Of a stretch of 19,820 bases of DNA, positions 1-7,991 are shown one piece after another. This DNA is from TWA4 sp034086685. GTDB taxonomy: Bacteria; Bacillota; Clostridia; Lachnospirales; Lachnospiraceae. The stretch spans positions 1 through 19,820 of the forward strand of contig JAXDZY010000043.1 of the NCBI GenBank assembly GCA_034086685.1. Reading direction: 5' to 3'. Made by a program: the position numbers and the translations under genes. The stretch's first letter is position 1. The number at the start of each line of letters is the position of its first letter. The notes beneath the pieces were generated by a model. The model did no database searches. It saw only the letters and a program-made list of their open reading frames with translations, and had not been told where the DNA came from.

Positions 1-58
1 AGATTCTGGACTGCCAGAGTTCCTGCCTGGACTGGGATGTAGCGGATAACTCTTCCAT
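1..58 (-). CDS. Partial IS66-like accessory protein (TnpA-type), N-terminus only
   Basis: Nineteen codons are visible from ATG at 58 to the window edge: MEELSATSQSRQELWQSRI. The start is supported by GGAGG at 66-70 on the minus strand, about 7 bases upstream. A short polar start leading into a W..I pattern is what IS66 TnpA accessory proteins look like just before their helix-turn-helix, but 19 residues are too few for a firm assignment. The similar leader at the right edge of the window strengthens the call. The gene reads out of the window and cannot be judged intact or broken. Confidence 0.45.
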   Translation of the reverse strand, partial: MEELSATSQSRQELWQSRI

Positions 59-140
59 AATGATTCCTCCAAAATTTATTCTGGAGTGATTGTATCAAAA
101 AATCGGAGTTGCTTGTAGATACAGGTTATTGCGTGCTTAC
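1..140 (-). mobile_element. 5' end of an IS66-like insertion element, reading out of the window
   Basis: Read on the minus strand, the segment starts at 140 with GTAAGCACGC, which resembles the GTAAGC tips of IS66-family inverted repeats. An untranslated stretch of about 80 bases follows, then a good ribosome binding site and a start codon at 58. The leader (TACAAT, CCAGAA, TGGAGGAA, ATGGAA in that order) is closely matched by the leader at 19770-19815 on the other strand, which supports two related elements. The rest of the element lies outside the window, so the tip and family are inferred. If 140 is the tip, the 8-bp target duplication would be at 141-148. Confidence 0.5.
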
Positions 141-253
141 ATTAAATCGTGGTAAAGATGTTGAAAAAGCCAGATTCTATGCAGTATAATACAAAACAGA
201 GAAAAATAAAAAGCTTTTAAATGGTGGATAAACAGTAACAAGACTGATGCTGA

Positions 254-454
254 ATGAAGTGGAAGGCCTGTCTGGCATATGTTAATATTGAAGGGCTTTC
301 CAATGCAGATATACGTAGGATTTTTGGATTGGGAGAAAAGGAAAAATCAAAAGTTTCAAGGATTATTTCTAATGCTGTTGATAGTGGCTATATCAAAGCA
401 ATGGATCCTGATACAGCACCCAGATACAAGAAATATGTTCCGTACTGGGCATAA
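254..454 (+). pseudogene. C-terminal remnant of a RecG-like / AlbA-type putative ATP-binding protein
   Basis: The 66 residues, ending in DTAPRYKKYVPYWA, look like the extreme C-terminus of the large Firmicutes proteins annotated as RecG-like or putative DNA-binding (AlbA_2 plus HATPase_c_4), which end in a winged-helix followed by a PRYxxYxPYWA tail. The part IRRIFGL..KEKSKVSRIISNAV is helix-turn-helix-like. A TGA sits in frame directly before the ATG at 254, and no ribosome binding site is visible. Intact relatives run to about 450-500 residues, so most of the gene is missing. It lies about 110 bases from the IS66-like tip, consistent with loss by insertion and deletion. The family assignment is from recognition only. 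Confidence 0.5.
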
Positions 455-459
455 TTTAA

Positions 460-783
460 GTTCTGCTAAGTTTTGCTTACAAGAGAGAAGAATATGAGTT
501 TCTGGATATTGAAACAGATGATCCTGAAGCTTTTGTACAGGAACGGGAACCCGGCGTGGTGCTGGAGATGGGCAGCAGCATCGGAAAGCAGGTGTATTTT
601 GCACTGAATAAGGTGGACGCAGAGAAGGAAAAGATGATGCGGGAACTGATCAAAAATCCCGACGGAGTCATTGTAGCTGTTCCGTCCGGTCAGGAAATCC
701 TTTCAAAAGGGCTGAAAGGAGAAAAGATGGACTGTGAGGTACAGGAAATCAAAGAAATTATTAAAATACTTGAAGGGGAATGA
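460..783 (+). pseudogene. C-terminal remnant, possibly of a CooC/MinD-like P-loop ATPase
   Basis: After a stop at 457-459, an open frame of about 107 codons runs to 783 with no convincing start: ATG 556 lies inside the homologous-looking part. The stretch IGKQVYFALNKVDAEKEKMM, followed by VIVAVPSGQEILSKGLKGE, resembles the end of CooC/ParA-type ATPases, where a nucleotide-specificity NKVD segment precedes a strand and a GL.GE loop. The P-loop and switch regions are absent. The N-terminal part of the frame (LLSFAYKREEYEFLDIETDD) does not obviously belong to that family and may be a junction. An alternative is a small hypothetical protein starting at 556. CooC proteins mature nickel enzymes, but nothing here ties it to the neighbouring transporters. 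Confidence 0.4.
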
Positions 784-807
784 TCTTTTTATAAACAGGT
801 ATCAAAG

Positions 808-845
808 CAGAGGTATATACTAACAGGATTCGGTAGATACCTCTG
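808..845. repeat. Inverted repeat (hairpin) after the left-edge remnants
   Basis: CAGAGGTAT at 808-816 pairs exactly with ATACCTCTG at 837-845 around a 20-base loop. No T-run follows, so it is not a standard terminator. It lies between the gene remnant ending at 783 and the terminator at 855-899. It may be a relic of a mobile element or a folded transcript end; nothing more can be said. Confidence 0.35.
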
Positions 846-854
846 ACCAGGCCT

Positions 855-899
855 GAAAAACCATCCTGATCGAATATATATTCGGTCAGGATGGTTTTC
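855..899. terminator. Bidirectional intrinsic terminator
   Basis: GAAAAACCATCCTGA (855-869) pairs with TCAGGATGGTTTTC (886-899). An inner palindrome, CGAATATATATTCG, lies at 871-884. Each arm gives a T-run on one strand. It directly abuts the TAG stop (899-901) of the last gene of the minus-strand ABC operon, and would also stop transcription coming from the left-edge remnants. Confidence 0.8.
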
Positions 900-1717
900 T
901 ATGGAACAAGTTTATGTCTTTTCTTTATTTCGTTTTTGTAAGGATCTGTATCATACACTGCGTTAATCAGCTGGCGGGTGTAGTATTTTTCGGGATGTTC
1001 CAGTATTTTCTGTACAGTACCTTCCTCAACGACTTCTCCCTGACAGAGAACCATGACACGGTCACAGAACTGGCTGACGACCGCCAGGTCATGAGAGATA
1101 AAGAGTATGGACATCTTTCTTTCCCTACGCAGTTCTGTGAGTATTTCCAGGATGACTTTCTGAACCGATACATCCAGTGCGCTTGTAATTTCATCACAGA
1201 TCAGGAAATCAGGTTCGGAAATCAGCGCTCTTGCAATGGCTGCCCTCTGGCATTCTCCGCCGCTCAGCTGCCACGCAAATTTTCTTCCGTATTCGGCGGG
1301 AAGCCCGGCCAGTTCCAGATAGTAACACGCTTTGCTGCGAAGTTCTTTTACAGGCAGTTTTTCATAATAGCGTATGCCTTCCGCGACTCCGTCTGCGATT
1401 CTCTGCCTTGGATTGAAAGTGGCGCGGGGATTCTGAAAGACCATCTGCATATTTCTCGTAAGCCTGTCTTGTTCCTTTCGGCTTTTTCCGCTGAGAATTT
1501 CTCCATGATAGGAGATCATCCCGGAGCTTTCGGGAACAAGTCCCGCTACAATGCCGGCGATGGTACTTTTGCCACTGCCGCTTTCTCCGATCAGCCCCAG
1601 ACATTCATTCTTTCCTATCCGAAACGACACATCTTTGACTGCATGAACTTCCTCATGCTTTCCATCGAAGGTTTTATGCAGATGATTTACTTCAAGAACC
1701 GGCATAGATTCATTCAT
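899..1717 (-). CDS. ABC transporter ATP-binding subunit, DppF/OppF/NikE type
   Basis: Cytoplasmic ATPase that energises a peptide/nickel/opine-family importer, 272 residues. Visible motifs are Walker A GESGSGKST (44-52), Q-loop Q95, signature LSGGE (151-155), Walker B with catalytic Glu (D175, E176) in LICDEITSALD, and switch His209. It is complete for the ATPase core but ends soon after, lacking the long C-terminal oligopeptide domain, so it is on the compact side. I prefer the start at 1717 over ATG 1723, because GGAGG at 1726-1730 is then 8 bases away rather than 2. It overlaps the preceding ATPase gene by 8 bases, indicating translational coupling and a heterodimeric ATPase pair. It is the last gene of a five-gene operon. 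The family is certain; the substrate is not determinable from this subunit. Confidence 0.9.
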   Translation of the reverse strand: MNESMPVLEVNHLHKTFDGKHEEVHAVKDVSFRIGKNECLGLIGESGSGKSTIAGIVAGLVPESSGMISYHGEILSGKSRKEQDRLTRNMQMVFQNPRATFNPRQRIADGVAEGIRYYEKLPVKELRSKACYYLELAGLPAEYGRKFAWQLSGGECQRAAIARALISEPDFLICDEITSALDVSVQKVILEILTELRRERKMSILFISHDLAVVSQFCDRVMVLCQGEVVEEGTVQKILEHPEKYYTRQLINAVYDTDPYKNEIKKRHKLVP

Positions 1718-2513
1718 TTCCATTTCCTCCTGCCTCCTGCTTCATATTGTTCAGCACGGGTACAGAAGAAATCAGCTTCCGGCTGTAATCGTGCTCCGGT
1801 TTTGTGAGCAGTTCGAATTTATCGCCCTGTTCAACAATATTTCCCTGATACATAACGGCTATCTGATCCGCCATATAGGAAACAACCCCGATATTATGTG
1901 TAACTATAAGGATTGTCATGCCGTATTTATCTCTCAACTTCATCATCAGTTCCACCACCTGAGCCTGCACGGTTACATCCAGTGCACTGGTCGGCTCGTC
2001 AGCAAGAAGAAGCTTTGGATCGTTGATCATGGCAAGTGCCAACGCAACCCTCTGGTTCATACCGCCGCTTAATTCGAAAGGATAACTGGCAAGAATCCGT
2101 TTCGTGTTTGTGAAATTCATATCGGCCAGCAGAGATTCCATTTTGTCAAAAACTTCAGCTTTACTGGCTTTCCGGTGCATCCTGACTGCTTCATAAACCT
2201 GATTTCCGATGGTCGTGACCGGATCAAAGGAAAGTGACGGATGCTGAAAAACCATTGCAATCTCATTGCCGCAGATCAGTCTTTTTTCGCGAGGCCCGGT
2301 TTTCAGCAGATCCTTTCCCTGAAACAGAATCTCGCCCTGATGTATGATGGCTTCGCGCCCCATAAGACCCAGTATGCTGTGCAGCAGTGTACTTTTACCG
2401 CTGCCGCTTTCGCCTACGATTCCGTAAATTTCATGTGGTCTGACTTGAAGATTGACTCCGTGGAGAATTTCTTTTTTACCATAAGAAACCACGAGGTTTT
2501 TTACATTCAGCAT
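1710..2513 (-). CDS. ABC transporter ATP-binding subunit, DppD/OppD/NikD type
   Basis: Partner ATPase of the same importer, 267 residues. Walker A GESGSGKST is at 34-42, Q-loop Q90, signature LSGGMNQR at 148-155, Walker B LLLADEPTSALD with D172 and E173, and a switch His in VTHNIG. It is shorter than typical DppD/OppD (about 320-330 residues): the C-terminal cysteine-containing oligopeptide domain is missing, as in NikD-like subunits. The start at 2513 has an AAAGGA site about 7 bases upstream. It lies 39 bases after the binding-protein gene and overlaps the next ATPase. All catalytic residues are present, so it should be functional. Confidence 0.9.
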   Translation of the reverse strand: MLNVKNLVVSYGKKEILHGVNLQVRPHEIYGIVGESGSGKSTLLHSILGLMGREAIIHQGEILFQGKDLLKTGPREKRLICGNEIAMVFQHPSLSFDPVTTIGNQVYEAVRMHRKASKAEVFDKMESLLADMNFTNTKRILASYPFELSGGMNQRVALALAMINDPKLLLADEPTSALDVTVQAQVVELMMKLRDKYGMTILIVTHNIGVVSYMADQIAVMYQGNIVEQGDKFELLTKPEHDYSRKLISSVPVLNNMKQEAGGNGNE

Positions 2514-2552
2514 CCTTTTTTCCTTTCCCTGTGTATAAAATTTTATAACATA

Positions 2553-4187
2553 TTATTTTTCAATATCCACCTGGTTGTCCATCAGATAGAATTCACCGGG
2601 ATGGGTCTTGAAATTCCTGATACTGTTGGAGTAGACCATGATGAATTTCTGATGAGCAAATACCAGATAATAGGAATCATTAACCAGTTCCTGACAGATT
2701 TCCTTTGTCAGTTCCGTACGTTTTGCTGTATCGAATTCGGAATTCAGCTCAGAGGCCAGTTTGTTGACCTTATCATTGCTGTATCCGCCGGTGTTGCCGG
2801 ATGCTCCTTCCACAACGCGGTTGTTGAAGAAATAGGAAGGATTGCTGGTAGGCGCCATGGCAAAACTGGACAGACAGAGGTCAAAATCACCGGCTGCCTG
2901 AGCATCGCTGGTAGATTCCAGAACCTCAATGTTCAGTTTGATACCGATTTCATTCAGCTGTGACTGGAGTGCGTCACAGAAGCTGCTTAATTCTTTTCTG
3001 GATGCAAAGGTGATGATGGTCATCTCAAGCTTAACTCCGCCCTTATCAAGAATGCCGTCGCCGTCTGTGTCCTTGTAGCCGGCTTTTTCAAGCAGAGCTT
3101 TGGCACCTTCCGGGTCAAAGGAATCAATTGTCAGATTCAGGGCGTCTGTTCCGCCGTAAGGCATTGCGCTGGAGAAGATACCATAGGAAGGTTCTGCGGT
3201 ACCATTTACGATCACGTTGCAGTAGGAATCACGGTCAATACACATGCTGATGGCATTGCGCACATTAATGTCTTTCACACAGTCATGATTCAGGTTGAAA
3301 TGCAGTGTGGTGGCACGGCTTCCGGTTACCATGTCTGTGGTGTATTTCGAAGTATCGCTGAACAGTGATAATGCGGAAGAGGAGGGATTAACAACCAGAT
3401 CCACTTCACCGGACTGAAGTGCCATGGTCAGCGCATCGTTGTCACCCACTACCAGGAAATCTGCTGTATCGATTTTCGCTTTTCCGCCCCAGTATCCGTC
3501 ATAGGCTTTAACTGAGGTTACAACGCCCTGCTCGTATTTTGTAATTGCAAAAGGGCCGGTACCGTAAGGCATTTTTTCATATTCGCAGTCATCACCGGTA
3601 TAGTAGATAACCCATAAGGGATCACACAGGTCCCCCAGCATACTGGGAACAGGAGAATCTGTTTTGATGGTCAGTTTCTGTCCGTCCGCTTCAACTGAAG
3701 CGATGGGAATCTGAGACAGGGCACGGGCGTTTATTTCGATTGTCCTTTCAAGACATGCTTTAACCTGTTCAGCGGTCATCTTTTCCCCGTTGTGATATGT
3801 TACATCGTCTCTTAAAGTGAATACCCATGTCAGGTCATCAGGGGTTTCATATGATTCTGCCAGATAAGGCTGAGGATTGAAATCGTAGTCCAGACGGTAC
3901 AGTCCTTCAAAAATACCCATCATGGATTCATACCAGCCATTGTAATCGGCAGCGGGATCTGCGCTTGATGTGGAAAAATAACCGGTTGATCCCAGATTCA
4001 TGTGCTTTTCGCCGGAAGCTTCTTTGTCAGGTTCTGTTTCACCGCCCTGGGCAGCAGTGCTGCCTGCTTCGGTTGCTTTGGTATCAGCGGATGCGCCGCC
4101 GGAATTGTTGCCGGAACAGCCGGCGATCATGCCTGTCAGCATGACGGCAGTCAGTAATACTGCCAGTAATTTCCTTAATTTGTTCAT
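2553..4187 (-). CDS. ABC transporter substrate-binding lipoprotein, SBP_bac_5 (DppA/OppA/NikA) family
   Basis: Extracellular lipid-anchored binding protein delivering substrate to the permeases, 544 residues. A hydrophobic signal peptide ends in a lipobox, MIAGC, with Cys24 as the lipidated residue, followed by a Ser/Gly/Ala/Glu-rich linker of about 40 residues. The family signature DLTWVFTLRDDVTYHNGEKM and the later YGTGPFAITKYEQG are clear. A D-x-D-G-D-G loop (DTDGDGILDKGG) occurs in the second lobe. I chose the start at 4187 because AAGGAGG precedes it and the signal peptide begins there; the frame continues open upstream to 4274 but has no signal. It is third in the operon, after both permeases. 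The substrate could be peptides, nickel chelates or opines; the sequence does not decide. Confidence 0.9.
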   Translation of the reverse strand: MNKLRKLLAVLLTAVMLTGMIAGCSGNNSGGASADTKATEAGSTAAQGGETEPDKEASGEKHMNLGSTGYFSTSSADPAADYNGWYESMMGIFEGLYRLDYDFNPQPYLAESYETPDDLTWVFTLRDDVTYHNGEKMTAEQVKACLERTIEINARALSQIPIASVEADGQKLTIKTDSPVPSMLGDLCDPLWVIYYTGDDCEYEKMPYGTGPFAITKYEQGVVTSVKAYDGYWGGKAKIDTADFLVVGDNDALTMALQSGEVDLVVNPSSSALSLFSDTSKYTTDMVTGSRATTLHFNLNHDCVKDINVRNAISMCIDRDSYCNVIVNGTAEPSYGIFSSAMPYGGTDALNLTIDSFDPEGAKALLEKAGYKDTDGDGILDKGGVKLEMTIITFASRKELSSFCDALQSQLNEIGIKLNIEVLESTSDAQAAGDFDLCLSSFAMAPTSNPSYFFNNRVVEGASGNTGGYSNDKVNKLASELNSEFDTAKRTELTKEICQELVNDSYYLVFAHQKFIMVYSNSIRNFKTHPGEFYLMDNQVDIEK

Positions 4188-4212
4188 AAGGTTCCTCCTT
4201 GCATTGAATTTA

Positions 4213-5058
4213 TTATTCTTCTGATGGCTGATTACCGTACGGATGGTCCATATAATCACGGATGCAGTCACCAAAAAGATTAAACAGGGTTACACAGATC
4301 AGCAGGGCAATACCTGGCAGAAAAAGCAGGCGGGGATGCAGCTGCAGATAAGCCCGGGCTTCATTCATCATCAATCCCCATTCCGAGCTGGGCTTTTCAG
4401 CCCCCAGTCCCAGAAATGAAAGGCCTGCCATATACAGAATGACACCGCTGATGTCAAGCGCTGCTGTTGTGATAAGAGGAGCGATCATATTGGGCATGAT
4501 ATGGCGCAGCATGATCTGGAATTCTCCGGCTCCGCATACTCTTGCAGCCTTTACATAATCTTCCTCCGCCAGTCCCAGTGTCAGACTTCGGGAAAGTCTT
4601 GCGTATTTGGTCCAGTACACGGCTACGATGGACATCATGCAGTTGCGCAGACCACTTCCGAGGATACCGGCCACAGCAACGGCCAGAATAAAATTCGGGA
4701 AAGCCTGAAAGACCAGAGTGATCTTCAACAGGACCTCGTCCACAATGCCACCCATATAGCCGGCTGTAATGCCGATTGCAGTACCGATGACGGCAACGAC
4801 AGCTACAACGGACAGGGAAGAAAAGATGGTTGTTCTGGCTCCGCAGAGGATGCGCGACAGAATGCATCTCCCCAGATCATCGGTTCCCAGAGGATACTGC
4901 CTGCACGGTCCGGCAAAAGCATCTGCCATATTGACTTTATAGGCATCGTTGGGAGCAATGAAGGGGGCTGCAAGTGCAATGATGATAATGACAGTCAGCA
5001 GCAGGGAACAGAATACAAGTCTTCTGAAATATAAATTTTTCCATCTGTTTACGGGCAT
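4213..5058 (-). CDS. ABC transporter permease, DppC/OppC/NikC type
   Basis: Inner-membrane permease half, 281 residues, with an N-terminal membrane segment, the characteristic PLGTDDLGRCILSR motif after it, and five further hydrophobic segments. The cytoplasmic EAA loop (YVKAARVCGAGEFQIMLRHI, then MPNM) contacts the ATPases. The start at 5058 is chosen for a GGAGG site at the right distance; an in-frame extension to 5139 would overlap the upstream permease gene and lacks a site. It follows the DppB-type gene by 13 bases and precedes the binding protein by 25 bases. It pairs with the DppB-type subunit to form the translocation pore. Confidence 0.9.
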   Translation of the reverse strand: MPVNRWKNLYFRRLVFCSLLLTVIIIIALAAPFIAPNDAYKVNMADAFAGPCRQYPLGTDDLGRCILSRILCGARTTIFSSLSVVAVVAVIGTAIGITAGYMGGIVDEVLLKITLVFQAFPNFILAVAVAGILGSGLRNCMMSIVAVYWTKYARLSRSLTLGLAEEDYVKAARVCGAGEFQIMLRHIMPNMIAPLITTAALDISGVILYMAGLSFLGLGAEKPSSEWGLMMNEARAYLQLHPRLLFLPGIALLICVTLFNLFGDCIRDYMDHPYGNQPSEE

Positions 5059-5071
5059 AACTCCGGCCTCC

Positions 5072-6001
5072 TTATTTTTTACGTTTAATACGGGGATCCA
5101 GGAGTACATACAGATATTCCAGCCCTCCGTTGATTGCAAAATACATCAGTGATACCCATACCACAAATCCTTGAATCAGGGGATAATCCCGTTGACTGAT
5201 GGCATCTACGGCGATTTTGCCGATTCCGGGCCAGGTGAAAATACTTTCTACGATGACCGTACCGCCCAGCATGGAGCCGAAACTGATACCGACCATGGTT
5301 ACGATGGGAATCATGGAATTTTTCAGTACATGATAAAAAAGAATTTTTGTATTGGTAACGCCTCTGGAACGGAGTCCGCGGATGTATTCCTTATTCAGTT
5401 CGCCCAGTACGATTGTGCGGATCTGCCGGATATACCAGGCACAGTTGCCGAAAGCCAGTGTCAGAATCGGCATAATCATGCCCAGACCGGATGTAGTACC
5501 GATGACCGGAAAAATCCCTGCTTTCATGCCCAGCAGGTACAGCAGCAGAAGTGCCAGGAAAAAGCTGGGAAAAGAAGCGAACAAAAATGTGATGTATTTA
5601 ATGATGGTATCGAATATGCTGTCCTTTGTAACCGCACACATGGTACCTACGGGAATGGCGATGAGCAGCGTCAGTGCCATGGCTCCGAATGCAACCATAA
5701 GCGTATTGGGCAGTGCATTCAGAAGAATTGATGTTACAGGCTTTTTCATCCGGTATGAAGTACCCAGATTCCCGTGAAAAAGGCCGTTGAGCCACGAGAG
5801 ATACTGCACCGGAAAAGGCTTATCCAGCCCCAGCTGTTGTTTAAGAGCGATTACCGCATCTTCATCAGCATGCATCCCGTTGGCCTCAAGAATCATGGTT
5901 GCCGGATCGCTGGGAGAAAGATAGATCAGAGCAAAAGAAATGAAAGTAATTCCGATAATGATAAAAACGATAACTCCTGCTTTTTGTAAAAAATTCTTCA
6001 T
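5072..6001 (-). CDS. ABC transporter permease, DppB/OppB/NikB type
   Basis: First gene of the minus-strand operon, 309 residues, and the other pore subunit. The N-terminus has the typical membrane segment followed by YLSPSDPA, then QLGLDKPFPVQYLSWLNGLF and GNLGTSY, all hallmarks of the DppB subfamily. The EAA loop is YIRGLRSRGVTNTKILFYHV with LKNSMIPI after it. Six membrane segments are expected. The site upstream of ATG 6001 is weak (AGGA about 12 bases away), but the frame has no better start. A promoter with an extended -10 box lies about 35 bases upstream, so the leader is short. Confidence 0.9.
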   Translation of the reverse strand: MKNFLQKAGVIVFIIIGITFISFALIYLSPSDPATMILEANGMHADEDAVIALKQQLGLDKPFPVQYLSWLNGLFHGNLGTSYRMKKPVTSILLNALPNTLMVAFGAMALTLLIAIPVGTMCAVTKDSIFDTIIKYITFLFASFPSFFLALLLLYLLGMKAGIFPVIGTTSGLGMIMPILTLAFGNCAWYIRQIRTIVLGELNKEYIRGLRSRGVTNTKILFYHVLKNSMIPIVTMVGISFGSMLGGTVIVESIFTWPGIGKIAVDAISQRDYPLIQGFVVWVSLMYFAINGGLEYLYVLLDPRIKRKK

Positions 6002-6033
6002 ATGCTGATAAAATCCTATCTGTTTTTTGGTTA

Positions 6034-6075
6034 ATTATACCATGTAAAAGATAAGTGTATAAGCCCCATGGGGGG
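6034..6075 (-). promoter_or_regulatory. Promoter of the minus-strand ABC operon with a G/C-block operator candidate
   Basis: On the minus strand, CCCCCCATGGGGCTTATAC (6075-6057) runs into a -35-like TTATAC (6062-6057). A 17-base spacer follows, then TGGTATAAT, a perfect extended -10 (TATAAT at 6039-6034). The G/C block contains the palindrome CCCCATGGGG. The same arrangement occurs at the divergent promoter (6156-6198). Only the pattern is seen; the regulator is unknown. Confidence 0.6.
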
Positions 6076-6155
6076 ATATATTATGAATAAAATAATGAAT
6101 AAAAATGAATATAAAAACATGGAAAATATGGTCATAAAAAAATATAAAAAAACAA

Positions 6156-6198
6156 CCCCCCGGGGGGGCTTGTGCAAACAGACAAAAACATATAATAT
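6156..6198 (+). promoter_or_regulatory. Promoter of the plus-strand ABC operon with a G/C-block operator candidate
   Basis: CCCCCC (6156-6161) is followed by GGGGGGG (6162-6168) and CTTGTGC (6169-6175), placing a -35-like TTGTGC at 6170-6175. TAATAT at 6193-6198 is 17 bases further; an overlapping TATAAT at 6191 would leave a 15-base spacer. Aligned with the opposite promoter, the shared pattern is six C, two or three bases, GGGGCTT, R, T, R, C, then 17 bases and the -10. A further small inverted repeat, GTGTC/GACAC, lies at 6231-6247 in the leader. Confidence 0.55.
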
Positions 6199-6272
6199 AT
6201 ATTGCGCAAAAACTGTGAAAAACGTGCATGGTGTCTGCGCGCGACACACCTGCAAAAGAAAGGAGATGCAAC

Positions 6273-7937
6273 ATGAAAAAAGCATTAGCAGTTATTTTGT
6301 CTCTGATATGCATCATATCAACTGTAACCGGATGTTCCGGTTCCGGTGATTCAGGCACTGCCCTGTCGGCCAAAAATGAGACGGAAACACAGGCGGCAGC
6401 GGGAACAGAGAAACAGCAGGAGGATACCAAAGATAACGTAAAAACGGAAGTAACGATTGGTTTTTCAGGCGATCCTGATACATGGGATCCCTGCGCAGGA
6501 TTTGGTTATACGGGTTCCCCTCTTTTCAGTACTCTGGTCAAGGTGAACGGCGATAATGAACTGGAAAATGACCTGGCGACTGAATACAGTATGAGCGAAG
6601 ACGGATTGACCTGGACATTCAAACTTCGTGATGATGTCATATTCAGTAACGGAGAAGAACTGAAGGCAGATGATGTAGCGTTTACATTTAATCAGACAAA
6701 AGTATCCGCAGCATATGTAGATCTGACCATGATGGATGACTGTATCGCAGTGGATGATACTACAGTGGAATTTAAGCTGAATAAACCGTGTGTTACATTT
6801 ATTTACACAATTGCAGGTGCAGGCATTGTTCCCAAGGATTCCTATTCAGATAATTTCGGAACAGAGCCCATCGGTTCCGGTCCTTATAAACTGACACAGT
6901 GGGATAAGGGACAGCAGTTTATTTTTGAAGTGAATGAGAATTATTATGGTGAAGAACCGGAAATCAAAAAGGCAATCTTCCTTGTACAGGAAGAAGATGC
7001 AAGACTGGTAGCTGCCAAAGCAGGTGAAGTGGATATTGCTTTGACTTCCGCAACTCTGGCTAAAACAGAGATTGAAGGTATGAAGGTGATTTCTGTACAG
7101 TCTGTTGATAACCGCGGAATTACTTTCCCTACGGTACCGGATGAAGGAAAAGTAACTGAAGACGGATACAAGATCGGCAATAATATTACATGTGATATTG
7201 CAATTCGTAAAGCAATGTGTTACGGCATTGACAGACAGCAGATTATTGACGAGGCACTGAATGGATTTGCTAATCCTGCCTATTCCGAGTGTGATGGGCT
7301 TCCCTGGTGGAATGAAGAGGATGTAATTGAAACAGATGTGGATTATGCGGTAAAAATGCTGGAAGATGCGGGATGGAAGGACACTGATGGAGACGGAATC
7401 AGAGAAAAAGGCGATCTGAAAGCAGAATTCAATGTTATGTATTTCGCAGGAGATTCCATGAGACAGGCAGTTGCAATGTCTGTAGCAAATCAGGCGAAAG
7501 AGAACCTTGGCATTTCCATTACTGTAGAAGGCGTAAACGCAGGTGACACTGTTAAGAGAATGTTTTCCGAACCGATGATCATGGGATGGGGATCAAGCAG
7601 TCCCATGACATCTTATATGCTCTATCACAGCAGCAATGCGGGAAAAACCGACTTCTATAATCCGGAATTCTTTACCAGTGATGTTGTTGATGAGTATATG
7701 GACAAAGCCATGACTTCCAAAACTCTGGAAGATTCGATTGAATGGTGGCAGAAAGCACAGTGGGACGGAACCACCGGTACATCCATGAGAGGGGAAGCAC
7801 CCTGGGCATTTTACATTAATATGTCCCATCTTTACTATGCAAAGGAAGGTCTGGATATCGGCAAACAGAGAATCCACGCTCACGGAGCAGCATGGCCGCT
7901 GGTTGTCAATCTGGCTGAATGGAAATGGACGGAATAA
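6273..7937 (+). CDS. ABC transporter substrate-binding lipoprotein, SBP_bac_5 family
   Basis: Lipid-anchored extracellular binding protein, 554 residues. The signal peptide ends in VTGC with Cys21 as the lipidation site, followed by a Ser/Gly/Thr/Glu/Gln-rich linker. Family features are DGLTWTFKLRDDVIFSNGEE, then ADDVAFTFN, and IGSGPYKLTQWDKG. As in the divergent operon's binding protein, a DTDGDGIREKG loop is present. The start at 6273 is set by AAAGGAG nine bases upstream and by the signal peptide; the frame is open from 6228 but that part has no site. It is first in its operon and separated from the permease genes by a GC-rich hairpin, a common way to make more binding protein than membrane subunits. 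The substrate is unknown. Confidence 0.9.
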   Translation: MKKALAVILSLICIISTVTGCSGSGDSGTALSAKNETETQAAAGTEKQQEDTKDNVKTEVTIGFSGDPDTWDPCAGFGYTGSPLFSTLVKVNGDNELENDLATEYSMSEDGLTWTFKLRDDVIFSNGEELKADDVAFTFNQTKVSAAYVDLTMMDDCIAVDDTTVEFKLNKPCVTFIYTIAGAGIVPKDSYSDNFGTEPIGSGPYKLTQWDKGQQFIFEVNENYYGEEPEIKKAIFLVQEEDARLVAAKAGEVDIALTSATLAKTEIEGMKVISVQSVDNRGITFPTVPDEGKVTEDGYKIGNNITCDIAIRKAMCYGIDRQQIIDEALNGFANPAYSECDGLPWWNEEDVIETDVDYAVKMLEDAGWKDTDGDGIREKGDLKAEFNVMYFAGDSMRQAVAMSVANQAKENLGISITVEGVNAGDTVKRMFSEPMIMGWGSSSPMTSYMLYHSSNAGKTDFYNPEFFTSDVVDEYMDKAMTSKTLEDSIEWWQKAQWDGTTGTSMRGEAPWAFYINMSHLYYAKEGLDIGKQRIHAHGAAWPLVVNLAEWKWTE

Positions 7938-7991
7938 CCGGTTGATTCCGGTTTCCTGTCGGGTTAATCGGAACAGGCCAATGAATAACAA

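Noticed and set aside
914..1807. Open frame of 297 codons on the plus strand opposite the DppF-type ATPase gene
   Set aside because: It is fully antisense to a gene with all ABC motifs, has no ribosome binding site and is rich in residues typical of shadow frames (Phe, Cys, His).
4501..5034. Open frames on the plus strand opposite the permease genes (also 5171-5731)
   Set aside because: Low-complexity Ser/Asn/Gln/Asp-rich translations antisense to clear membrane proteins; no start signals.
6002..6272. NikR-type operator (GTATGA...TCATAC) that would identify nickel transporters
   Set aside because: No such inverted repeat is present in the control region, so the nickel assignment is left open.
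6068..6349. 93-codon plus-strand frame across the divergent ABC control region
   Set aside because: It runs out of frame into the binding-protein gene, contains the promoter and G/C-block elements and is Lys/Asn-rich as expected of AT-rich non-coding DNA.
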